Positions 1 to 10,131 of a stretch of 64,000 nt of DNA are shown here, piece after piece (position 1 is the first letter of the stretch; each line of letters begins with the position of its first letter). The stretch spans positions 309,151 to 373,150 of the forward strand of contig QZCP01000445.1 of assembly GCA_003956705.1 (NCBI GenBank). The letters are read 5' to 3'. The translations under genes and the position numbers were made by a program. The notes beneath the pieces were generated by a model. The model was not told where the DNA came from and ran no database searches. It worked only from the letters and a program-made list of their open reading frames with translations. Origin of the DNA: Brevipalpus yothersi (taxonomy: Eukaryota; Arthropoda; Arachnida; Trombidiformes; Tenuipalpidae).

Positions 1-1796
1 TCTGGAAAGCGTCCATTATGTGATCTGTACTCTTTCAAAGCATCTAAAAACAGAAATAATTTCAAGAAGTTAAAGAAAAATTTCGCTCTTGATACAAGAT
101 TATAAATCGATATAGCGTTTCTAATCAGTTCCTCTACTCAGATCTTGGTAAACTTCATTGCTGAAGGGATCTCAATAAGGCAATTCACATAGATTAATTG
201 AACCTCAAAAAATGCCCTTATAAAGCGAATCTGATAACAAAATGATGACTTTCAATTGTCAGTAGGAAGAGGAAAAAATATTAACTCACCTCGCAGATGA
301 TCGGATAGATTTTTGGACATTTGATCTAGGTTTTCATGATACGAAGCTCTTGAATACCATCGGCTCTGGTGTTTATTCAAGTTGCACACCAAAGCACCAA
401 CCGATGAATCTTTCATGCTATCATAACAGCTATCGTAACCAATGACCATCAGATTTTCTATCTGAAATGAGAGAATTGATAAAAAATAGAATCCATTGTT
501 CCCAAGAGGGAGAAAAGTAGCAACCATTTGCTTCATGAAAATAGCTATCTTACCGGAATATGGAGTGCTAAGGCTTCAATACCAAGTTTGACGTTCATTT
601 GGAGCCAAATCTTGGTGCATATCTTTTGAAGACCATTCTTTATCAGAAGAATGTCTGTCGAGATGATGTGGCTAGCTATGGGACGTTCGCACCAAAAAAC
701 CGTTTTGATAGCATCATATCGATCTTTATCATCGTTCGGCACTCTCACATTGGCTAATTGACAATCTGAAGGCAGTGTTTTACAGGCTTGAACATAAGTG
801 AAAACTCGATCATTGTCCAAATAGATTATCTCTGGTGCTGAAAAGCTGACCACGAGAGGATCAATAACTTTTTGAAAAGTTCGACAATAGTCATCGATAA
901 TCTTCTCATCCCATCGAGGACAAATAATCACCCATTTAACTGGTTGAGCTGGTCGCGTAAGATTTCTCAAACAAATATCAAGTGAAGACATGTCGGAATC
1001 TTGAACGTGTTGAGCATTTTCTCGATAATAAGGTGATAAAAGTTCCTCCGCTTTGAGGCAATCTGATGAAACTGTAGTCAGATTCATTCTCCCGACCAGG
1101 TATCTGAGAATTGACTTCTCCAGCGATGGCAAGTTTTTGCATGGAAGTCTCCAAAATTTCAGAGCTCTCATCGACATTCATCAACTGATTGGTTGGTTCA
1201 TCAGAAGAAGGTTGATCCAAATAACAATCATCCCAATTGATAGCTTGTCTTATTTGCTCAGAGGTGCTAATGATTTGGTTCTCTGCAAGAACAATATCAA
1301 CATTACCTCCATTTTTCTCATTTTTACCGTAGCCGGTTGTCATAATTTCTTTCGAAAATTGGATATTATTGACTCGGAAGCTCCAATGATTAACATTAGA
1401 AATTTTTAGAGACATACCTTGAACAGTATCATGGTGTACAGAAGGCAACTTTGAAATGTAATGAATGAAGATGTAAACTGGTTCATTGTAAAATGTTTGA
1501 TGCCCAGTGACTCTGTAGCATCTTGATCTGAGTTTTTTTGAAGAATAGATGCGAACTCCACCATCATACTGATACATCGAAGGGAATATTGGTATTTTCC
1601 TCTTAATAAGCTGACATCTCACTCGAGCAGATTTCACTTGTGGCTCAAAATGAACTCTGTAAGCATAAACCTCAGCATCTTTCGAGTGACCAGTGTTGAA
1701 GTGCTGATGCTTTCGACCTCGGCCAGGGGATAGCTGGTTGATGGAGTCTTGTAGCCGCTCAGCTAAACTACGTTCACTGAGCGCTTCTCCAGTCAT
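1..1796 (-). pseudogene. Piwi unit A: degenerate, PAZ-less Piwi-like gene, cut by the left window edge
   Basis: Three Piwi-type exons are recognisable: 554-1796 (N-terminal region and MID), 290-461 (start of the PIWI domain, motif VIGYDSCYDS) and 1-43 (start of the next exon, DALKEYRSHNGR), with the same junctions as the intact paralogues. The N region aligns up to about residue 126. Roughly 300 residues found in the paralogues, covering the whole PAZ domain, are then missing and replaced by about 70 unrelated residues. A good donor (CAAG/GTATGT, after 1418) and acceptor (TTCTTGCAG, before 1282) could remove part of that filler in frame. The frame then changes between about 1060 and 1110, near the PGR motif, so no single open frame covers the exon. 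In MID, the Gln of the usual SQ motif is His. In PIWI, the catalytic Glu position is Gln. The N-terminus lacks RG repeats. I read it as a decaying paralogue; expression of a PAZ-less product cannot be excluded. Confidence 0.8.
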
Positions 1797-3150
1797 TATT
1801 GATCTTTTAAATTTGACCGAACTTTGTCAACTCGGAAGATGGTCACATTATCAAAAATTGAAAAACGTTTTATCCAAAAATTTCAATCATGATTGTTTCG
1901 TATGTAAACTTAAAAACAGACAAACAAACCATTCTCCATGAAGTAACTTACTCATATGAGCTGTTGGAATGTTCAAAAACTAGGAACGACTCAGTAGATA
2001 TTGGTGCTCATTTTCATGCGCTGTGGGTCATCATAGCTCAATGAAACATCCCAGAACTTTTCAACACAAATGCTCACAGTTTTTTACCATCTTTCGTGTG
2101 CACCACAGCTACTGTAGCTCTGGTGTGCACAGTTTTTTACTAATTTTGGAAATTCTTTCTCCATGCTGGTTCATCTTAGCCACTGCCACATGAACTGGCA
2201 CCTGAATTTCATCAAGAGCTTTTTGGAAATAAGGGAACAGTTTCGTCAGTCAGATCCGATCTTGGGTGATGAGCCTTTCTGTAGCAAATTAGTCCCATAT
2301 TTTCATGTTGTGAGGAACAATTTGAGCAAAGTAGGAAAATATTCATTTCTAACGTGAGCATAAATTCTAAGCTGAATAATTCTTTTATCAAATTCGGGCA
2401 ACACCATTTTTCGCAAACGAAGAATCTAAAGTTTACAGGAACTAGCCTCTCAATAACGATAATATTCTTTCAGTATAAAGTCATTAGCAACATCTGAAGC
2501 TTATACAACGGGAAATAAAACATATTTTAGGGTTCTAATGTTTATTTCCTCTGACACATTGTGAGTGAGGAATTTTCTCTGACTCAGCTTAGCTCAATTT
2601 GGCTTGCGTAACGGTAAATTCTTTTCACAGTGAGCGTTAATGAATTTCTCAGATACTTTATATTGCCCTCATCCCAGAAAACATACTGGTGTTGGAAATT
2701 TGAATTAATTGAGAAGTATAATGAATCGAATTTTTTTAGCCACCATCTAGATTATCTAACAAGATGGTAAGCTGGAGAATGGTTAAAATTTTTCAAATCA
2801 ATCCTGATCCCATTTCAACCCAGCTAGCTTTGAGAAATCTTGGTGTAGATTTAACGAACAAACTTTTGAGGAAAGTTTTTCAGCAATATGGTTCATGAGT
2901 GTTCATATATTATTCATATATCATTGATAAGATAGCTCATTGTCATCATATTTTAAATGAGAAATCATAATCAATTCTCGACTCTAATGAATCGTCACAT
3001 CGTCTACTACAAAAAAAGCTATATGGAACAAATAGGGAGATAATCAAGGGTGATGAAGCTAAGAGAAAACGGAATGATTTCGTAGATAAAATGAGCCCTG
3101 AAATGCAAATACATATCTGAGATCTCTCACATACATGTATATCAGTTTAA
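1797..3150. other. Intergenic region between Piwi A and the Tc1-like element
   Basis: AT-rich DNA upstream of Piwi A, where its promoter would lie. I see no convincing coding sequence. The only structure noticed is the inverted repeat at 2096-2130. Confidence 0.6.
2096..2130. repeat. Short imperfect palindrome
   Basis: Two 17-base arms match at 14 of 17 positions when one is reverse-complemented, and are separated by a single base. The five bases next to the centre on each side (GCTAC/GTAGC) pair perfectly. The sequence CACAGTTTTTTAC flanks it on the left and, in slightly changed form, on the right. The function is unknown; it may be a remnant of a small transposon. Confidence 0.5.
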
Positions 3151-3934
3151 TACACTCCGTTTCAGAAGTTTACGGCCACTCAATATTCTTGTGAAAATCA
3201 TTGAAAATGGTCAAATTTCTTTTCCTGAGAATTTTATCAGTGGACAGAATGAATATTAAGCACCAGTGAGCCTTAAGATAGTACATTTGATGGACTTTTC
3301 CGGTGAATCAAACCTTCACCGATGGTACACCTGATGCAAAAGTTTAAGGCCACATTCAAAATTGAGCTATAAAAAAGGGCAATCAGGCTTAGAACCTTTT
3401 ATTTTCAACTTCTCTTGCCAATTAGGAATGTTGAAAGTTATTATTGATCACTGTGATTTTTTTTATTCAATTCATGAGTCTTTTGATTGTGTAACATGGG
3501 AAGAGGGAAAAGCCTAACTGAGTTCGAAATAGGACAGATTCTTGCGTTTCATTCTGAAGGTAGATCGGGAAGATGGATCTCTCAACGAATTAATCGCTCT
3601 AAATCAGAGATTGAAGATTGATCAATCAGAAATTCAAAATTTAATCTTATCCATGAAGTCTAGATTGATCCAAGTAATAGAAAAGAAAGGCGAAGAAACA
3701 AAATACTGATTTTATAGAATTTTTTTAAGAAACTGGCCGTATTTTTTTGCAACGGTTCATGTTCACCAATCATGAGTTTTTCGAATTTTTGTTTTTTCTT
3801 ATAGCATTTGACGCCGATTTACTTTCGATACACTAATATGGGACTAAAATAAATTGAGAAAACCTAATGTTTTCATCTGGGGTATTTTTAATTCCGATAT
3901 TTCACCCGGCCGTAAACTTTTGAAACGGAGTGTA
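3151..3934. mobile_element. Internally deleted Tc1/mariner-type transposon with TIRs and TA target-site duplication
   Basis: Terminal inverted repeats of 25 bases lie at 3153-3177 (CACTCCGTTTCAGAAGTTTA...) and 3908-3932, with one mismatch between them. Each is flanked by the dinucleotide TA (3151-3152 and 3933-3934), the target duplication typical of the Tc1/mariner superfamily. The element is 780 bp, about half the length of autonomous Tc1-like elements. It keeps only the two ends of a transposase frame (see 3496-3709), so it cannot encode its own mobility. The near-identical TIRs suggest a fairly recent insertion. Confidence 0.88.
3496..3709 (+). pseudogene. Tc1-like transposase remnant (N- and C-terminal ends joined by deletion)
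   Basis: The frame opens with MGRGKSLTEFEIGQILAFHS and continues to a stop at 3619-3621 after 41 codons. This is the start of the helix-turn-helix DNA-binding domain of Tc1-like transposases. In a different frame, codons ending at the stop 3707-3709 read SMKSRLIQVIEKKGEETKY, the usual C-terminus of these proteins. The catalytic DDE core is missing, consistent with one large internal deletion that also shifted the frame. The orientation is opposite to the flanking Piwi genes. Confidence 0.82.
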
Positions 3935-4096
3935 GGAGAATTCTTGATTTACATTGTATTCAGTTGAGTGGTATCGAACTTCATTGAAATTTACTGAATG
4001 TTTTTCAATATCAAAACCGTCTGGTCACCTTGATACGTTGATCCATATACTGCATGCAAAGAAAGAGAGATTCAAAGAATGGGAAGACCTGGAATT

Positions 4097-6815
4097 TTAG
4101 AGGTAAAATAGATAATTTCCAAGCCTTGGATCGGGCTCTTGGTGCAGAACTGTTGCGGTCAGATTGGCAAGCTTCTGTGCGTATTGGCATGCTGCTGGTA
4201 CTGAGATAGTTCCCTGAGAAAAGAGAAGGAGAGAAGAATTTAATATTGAATCTCGAATCTAGTTCAGAATCGATTAAGATTAATACTTACAGTCCAATTG
4301 AAATAAAGGTGACAAAGTTTATATGCCAGTTGTTGATGGTGAATGGGCTTCCATCCAGTTGTGTCTTCAATGATGTTGTACATGGTAGGATTAACGGTCC
4401 CTTGACGAACGCTCTGACTAATTAAGTAGAAGTCATACCTCTCTTTTCTTGTGACCATTGTATCAACTATAGTTCCAGGAGGAGGATTGTCCAGCGATTG
4501 TGCATTAGTTTTGTGGAACAAGCGAGCATTCCCTCCTTTGGTAACCAAAATGTATGCCCATCGAATTTTTCCAGGTTCAATTATTGAATCGAGAGCTGCC
4601 TTCACTTGAGCCATTTCGGTTTCATAAATGTATGGAATCTGGCCTTCGGAGATGCCAGCACGATACAATATCAGTCGATCTGGGTAGCGTCCGTTTAGTG
4701 AATGATATTCTTTCAGGGAACCTTTTTCGATGATGAAAATTGTTTTAAATGATTCATGATGAGTTTTTGAAATGATTCTGAACAAAAGTGAATTTTCTGT
4801 CAAAACAGAGGAAAAACTCACCTATCAAATGCATAGAGATATTCGAGGAAATTTTTTCTGTGCTTTCACAATATGAAGCTCTTGAGTACCAGCGAGTCTG
4901 AAATCTGTTCAAACTACAAACTAGAGCACCGACTGTGGATCCTTTGGTAGAATCATAATAGCAATCATAACCAGCAATCATCAAATTCTCTGGCTGCAAA
5001 TGAAAAAAAAATCAGTTCTTAAGTTCATGGAAGCTTCCAGAAAATGATTCATGGCTATTATAGCTATAGCTATAAATATGGCTAGTGATGAAGAAATAAA
5101 CAGTTTTAGTATATTACCGGAATATTGACTGTCCATGCTTCAGCACCCAGTTTCACACTCATTTGAATGCATATTTTTGTGCAAATAGAACGACGAGTAT
5201 TTTCTCTCTGTAGAACTCTAATTGTAACGACTTGTGAAGCCATCGGATGTTCGCAGCAGAAAACCTTTTTGATAGCATCATAACGATCTTTATCATCGTT
5301 CGGCACTATCACATTAACCAATTGACAATTCAAAGGAATCCCCTCACAAGCCTTCACATATGTGGATGGTCGGAAATCGTCCAAAAAAACAATCTTCGGA
5401 GGTGATAGAGCAACACCAAGCTGCTGAGCAACTTGACGAAGAGTGTCACAATACTCATCAAGAATTTGTTTAAACTGTTTGGGGCAGATAATTGCCCATC
5501 TATCGAGGCCAACTGGTTTTCGAAGATTTTTAAAGCGTATTTCTCGTTCAAAGGATCCAGATTTTTGATTATATTGAGTTCCAGATCGTACATCTTCACC
5601 AAGCATCAATATTTTCTCGGCTGGTAGAACACGTCCAGGCAATTCGATAGGACTGGAATCTAGCTTGATTCCCCAAGTTTTCATGCCAGACTCATTCTCC
5701 TTCTCTAACAAGTCAAGCTTGCTCACAAAATTTTCCAAAGTTTTAATCGTTTCTTTCGGCTCAGTACAGGTCACATTTTTCATGTCTCTCTTGAGTTGAA
5801 AATTTTTCCGCATCTGATCAGTTAATCCAGTCATATAGCACAGTTCTGGGATCAGTACGATTGGCTGATCTTGGCCACCTCTTCTCCGTCGTTGAGTTGG
5901 CTTGACAAGAAGAAGAGGCTGACGATCATCTTTTACAGTCACATCATGTTGCTCCTTGTAGTAATCTTTCAGTGTAACAGTTAATCCTCGACGCTCAAAA
6001 GTGTATGTGATTGGATTCTTGTCAAAAATCATATCATCAATACGATAGGTTTTGTCATTGTAGCTAGCTTTCACAATTTTTCCAGGCACATCTCGACGAG
6101 CATTACTACGGAAGTTATTGCGATCAGCTTTTAGTATTTCCTGGAGCATATCATATGCAGTTTCTGATCGAATCACTTTGTGCACAGTGTTACACATCAT
6201 CAAGATTCCTCCATCGTGTTCATTAATGGCAGTCGCGATACCAGACATGAGTTCACTTTTCCATGGACTGAGAACTTTGGAATTGTGTTTGTCATAATAA
6301 TTTCTACCAATTTGTATCATGCCAATATTTCGAAAGATTCTCTTCATCTGAACGTTGTAAAACTGTATCATTTGAGGGTGCCCCCATGTTACCTTTGATG
6401 TGTATCGAAATGTGATACAAACCTGCTCATTATCTGATAATCTAGTTCCAGTAACAGTGGTGACTTCTGACTCTAGTTTTTTAATCGAAAAGATACAATC
6501 TCCACCATCAAATACATACACGGAGCCAAATAATTCTCTTTGCTGAGCAATCAGTTGACGTTTGATTCGGACAGATTCAACTAGTGGTTCAAAATCCACT
6601 CTATAAGTATACACAAGCTGATCCTTCGGTGTGTTCAACTTGAAACAATTTGACACTAACGGTATAGCTGATCCACCTTCACCAGTAGTTGTATGAACAT
6701 TTTCAGGAATTGTATTGATACTTTGGAGCATTCGACCTCTTCCACGAATCGTTCTAACAGGTGGTATATCTGATGACACAGTGAATCCACGTCCACGAAT
6801 CACTCTTCCGGTCAT
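4097..6815 (-). CDS. piwi: Piwi unit B: Piwi-family Argonaute, predicted slicer-dead
   Basis: Four exons, in transcription order 5118-6815, 4822-4993, 4291-4721 and 4097-4213, give 805 aa. An RG-rich N-tail (RGRG near residues 7-10 and again further on) could be methylated and read by Tudor proteins. N, PAZ (YNDKTYRIDDMIFDKNP), MID (RYDAIKK...MASQ, the 5'-phosphate pocket) and PIWI domains follow, ending in the usual LFYL. Of the catalytic tetrad only the first Asp (D576, AGYDCYYDS) remains: the Glu-finger position is Lys (about 613), the YRDG Asp is Ala645 (LYRAGISEG) and the His is Gln780 (CQYAQKLANL). It should still bind a piRNA and target but not cleave. An open frame continues upstream to 7076. 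I chose the start at 6815 because it begins MTGR like the MAGR/MSGR starts of the paralogues, and the extension has no Piwi similarity. Confidence 0.95.
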
Positions 6816-7660
6816 CTTCTTTCGTTCGATTTCTTTCGTTTCGGTTGTTTCTTTAAGAGAACTAGAACAAAGTTCAAAACTATTTAGAGAATGAGGGTAA
6901 AAGAAAACTCTACAATAATTCCAAAGTGGGACACAACTTGTCTCAATAAAGCGGCAAACTAAAATGAACTCAAGAGTCAAACTGATCTGGCCTTTGTAGC
7001 CCAGAGTGGCCCAATAGAGAATGAGATTATTCCATGGGCCTATAGTAGTATCATCATTCTGGGCACCAGTGGCCAAAACTTTTGCTCCTGAAAGTGGGCA
7101 TGAAATATTGTGTACTCTTCGTAATCAGGTTCCTCTTTCTCGAGAATTATGACCTGAGTTCTCACTTCATGGAAGGAAAACACTTTTCCATTTTTTCTCT
7201 TTACTTACGAGTTTTTGGCCTCGACTGCTTTTCAAGCTCATAAATTGTCTTTGGCCACTTCAAGTGTGTATAAAATCTGTCTTTTTTATTGCTCCCTCTC
7301 CGTTTTCTTTCTTACAGTTTCAATTCTTGCGTTCTCTCAAATAAAAAGAATTCGTGGAGCCCGTTATCCGTAAACGATGTCTAAAGTTTCAATGTATCAA
7401 TAAATAATCGTCTGAAGCAGTTGAAGTTTCACTCCCACTAACCAACAGGAGAGAAACTTTCCTCCAACTGAATGGCGGTGAACGATCACTTCTTCCCAAG
7501 AGGAGAACTTTTGCTTCTTCGAGATGGTAGCAACACTATCATGTGCGATTTCTTACGCCGTTTGATCTTATTCGAAACTCATGTGTCTGTTCTCTAAATG
7601 ACAGATTTATGACAGGACAACTTGCATAGTCAGTTTCAACTTAGAGAGTTTTTGCTGTCC

Positions 7661-7671
7661 GAGAGAGAGAG

Positions 7672-7739
<68 letters not shown>
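7661..7739. repeat. GA microsatellite, slightly interrupted
   Basis: About 79 bases of GA dinucleotide repeat with a GC and a few AA interruptions. Confidence 0.95.
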
Positions 7740-8331
7740 TCCTTCTAGAACGGCGGTTCTCATAAAGAACGGGATTTGCATCATCCAAAAGAAACGCTAC
7801 TGAAAAACGATAATTCATCCTCTCTCCTCAATTGATGACTACTCTCACTTCTAACCTTAACATAATTTTGGCAGAACTTGTATACTTGTATGCCTCGTAA
7901 GGATAGCAACTTTTGCTTGGGCCATTTCATTTCAAAAATTTTATTGCTGATTGTTGATCATTCTACTAATCCTTTTGAAAGCTACTGGGAGAGTGAGTCT
8001 TTTGGACTTTTTTGAAAGCGTGTTAAATTGCAGTTTTTCAATCATAAAATACAAGTGAATAAGGACCGCCTAACGCCAGGCCAGTTAGAAGATCTAACTT
8101 AGATCTATCTAAGCAAATTTCAAGATGTGGTCATGTTGAGGCGCTCGCCGTTCGCTACGTGCTGGCCAGCATAAAGCGCGTTCCATCTCTCGTTTCCATA
8201 CGCTAATCCTTTTTGGGCCTCTGGCGTTGGGAGAAAATGGAAGAGAAAGAGCACTCGCCAAGCTGAATTGACTTTTTATTGGTTTGCTGGAGTAATAGTA
8301 TAAAGATAGATAGATAAATGAATCTTTCAAA

Positions 8332-8333
<2 letters not shown>

Positions 8334-8382
<49 letters not shown>
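8334..8382. repeat. CT microsatellite
   Basis: About 49 bases of uninterrupted CT dinucleotides, 150 bases upstream of the RNase H-like start codon. Its purine strand is opposite to that of the repeat at 7661-7739. Confidence 0.95.
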
Positions 8383-8385
<3 letters not shown>

Positions 8386-8533
8386 CTCTCCCGACAAGTC
8401 TTCGTCAGTCTTCTTCCAACCATCGTTTCTCTTCTTTGGTTAATACATGTACATGTATGTCTTGTGTTGTGATCTCATATTATTTTCAACCACATGTTTG
8501 TAATTAATTTTTGAGAGTGAATAATTATTCAGA

Positions 8534-9065
8534 ATGTCATCAACCGTTTTTATTGAAGGTTCTTGTATTGAAAAAGGATATGCAACTTGCTGTGGTGCTG
8601 GCGTGTTTTGGGGAATAAATGATCAGAAAAACTTGAGTATAAAAGTTGATAATTGTTCGTATAATCGTGCTCAGCTCTATGCAGCAGTTTTTGCCCTCCG
8701 TCAAATCAAAAGACTTGGTTTGCGGAATGTAATCATCAGGAGTAGTAGCAAGTATGTGTGCAATTCTATGAACTTATGGTTGCAGCAGTGGTCAAATAAT
8801 GAGTGGAAATCTTCAAATAATCGCTTAATAAAAAACTTGGACTTGATGAAATATCTAAAGAAATTACAAAGTCGTGTGAATGCTACTTTCCAATGGGTTG
8901 GACGTCATGATCTGAGGAGCTACCGGGCATACAAATTAGCGAAATCTGGTGCTCTATCTCGATCTATCTCTACCCGAAAGAATAATATACAGATTACCAA
9001 TGTAAGTTTAATTATTTATTTGTTTTTCTCGATTTTTCAATCATTTTTAGCTCTCTTTTCAGTAA
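8534..9065 (+). CDS. RNase H1-like protein with all four catalytic acids replaced
   Basis: Exon 8534-9001 encodes about 156 residues spanning a whole RNase H1-type domain. It has VFIEGSCIEKG (family: TDGSC..NG), GAGVFWG, YNRAQLYAAVFAL (family: NRAEL.A...AL), SSSKYVCN (family: TDSKY.I), W...NEWK, N.DL, FQWVGRH and RAYKLAKSGA (family: EADRLA..GA). The catalytic D-E-D-D positions are therefore Glu8, Gln47, Ser71 and Tyr133, so hydrolysis of RNA/DNA hybrids is not expected although the fold and substrate groove look kept. A donor (AAT/GTAAGT) follows; both nearby acceptors, before 9051 and before 9063, reach TAA at 9063-9065. An acceptor-like TTATTCAG lies just before the ATG, so a 5' UTR intron is possible. 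No HBD or mitochondrial leader is visible. It lies inside the Piwi array in opposite orientation. Confidence 0.8.
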
Positions 9066-10131
9066 TCTTTGACTACCTCTCGGATTTTCCACCTTGTTCT
9101 CATTCTCTACACTAAATTCATCTTCCATGAACACCTTCCTTGGGAATATATTGCTAACGATGATGTAATATGGACCTATACGAGTAAAGTACTCATTTGA
9201 AGCATTTGTATACACTTTGGAAGGCCAAACGAATCGCAATCATCTCTTTTGAGCCACTTTATCGGTGAATCTTAAGATTCTTATGGTCTTCCTCCTTGTC
9301 TGCTCATCTTAGAATTCTCCATTTTGGTCTCAATAACATATTCTTATTCATATCAAAGCATCGGAATCAAAGAACTTACAATCGGCTTGAAGCAATCCTA
9401 AAAAAACTATTGATTAGCAACAGGTTCCCAAAGTATTCTTGAATAACTTTACGAACCTCATGACAAATCTTCTTGCTCTTTTTTCGCCAACTTCAGGTTA
9501 GAAACCTATCACCAGTAATATTTTTCAAGTTCTTACTGTGAGACAAAATCATTTTACAACTTATGTTAAGATAAACTGAAGTAAATCGAGGAAAGGTAAA
9601 TATATGAGAGGTGAAGTGTATTCAGATATTGTCCAGTGACTCTCAGCTATTTTTGTCATTTTCCGGAATTTTTTCTTTAACGTGAAATCTTTGAAAAGTT
9701 CTATCCACTGACTTGTTTGATCAGCAGTAAGATCATAGGTTACTATGCCAATAAAACTTCTCTGCATTCGTAACTCTTCTTCAATGTGTTTTTGAAATTG
9801 TGTTCAATATACATGATAAATTTATAATCCTATTCACAATAGAATTGTTTTTGACTGATTGAAACTATCAATTTTAAATCAATCATCTTTGAATCGTTGA
9901 AAATTGGAGGTTTTAATTTCTAATTCCAAAATGAAAAATCGGTTTTTGAGCAAAAAATGTAAGAAATCGTTCTTCATGGGAGCTAAGAACAAATGCTTGA
10001 CTTCCAGTAGAGCGAACAAAACTGTAGATGGTTTGTTGAATGTTAAAATTTGCTAAATTAATTTTATACTGCTTATAAATTTAGCCTCTAGAAGCTACCA
10101 AGATCCAGAAGATTGGAAATAATTTATTGTT
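9066..10131. other. Convergent intergenic region, RNase H-like gene to Piwi C
   Basis: Holds the 3' ends of two convergent genes. The short frames on either strand (for example 9561-9767 minus) show no recognisable motif. Nothing else was seen. Confidence 0.55.

Larger units (their letters stand above)
6816..8533. other. Divergent intergenic region between Piwi B and the RNase H-like gene
   Basis: Should contain the promoters of both flanking genes, which point away from each other. It carries the purine repeat at 7661-7739 and the pyrimidine repeat at 8334-8382. The Ser/Leu- or Arg/Glu-rich frames seen here are translations of those repeats. No other gene was recognised. Confidence 0.6.

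Noticed and set aside
3151..3934. The Tc1-like element as an autonomous transposon
   Set aside because: The catalytic core of the transposase is deleted and the two ends are in different frames.
6816..7076. Upstream in-frame extension of Piwi B exon 1
   Set aside because: It has no similarity to Piwi N-termini, and the internal MTGR start matches the starts of the paralogues.
7636..8423. Ser/Leu-rich and Arg/Glu-rich open frames near 7.7 and 8.3 kb
   Set aside because: They are direct translations of GA/CT microsatellites. The same applies to frames at 18.4, 46.0, 49.9-50.3, 52.1 and 55.3 kb.
9012..9239. Minus-strand frame over the RNase H-like 3' end
   Set aside because: No recognisable motif, and it overlaps the intron and 3' region of a better supported gene.
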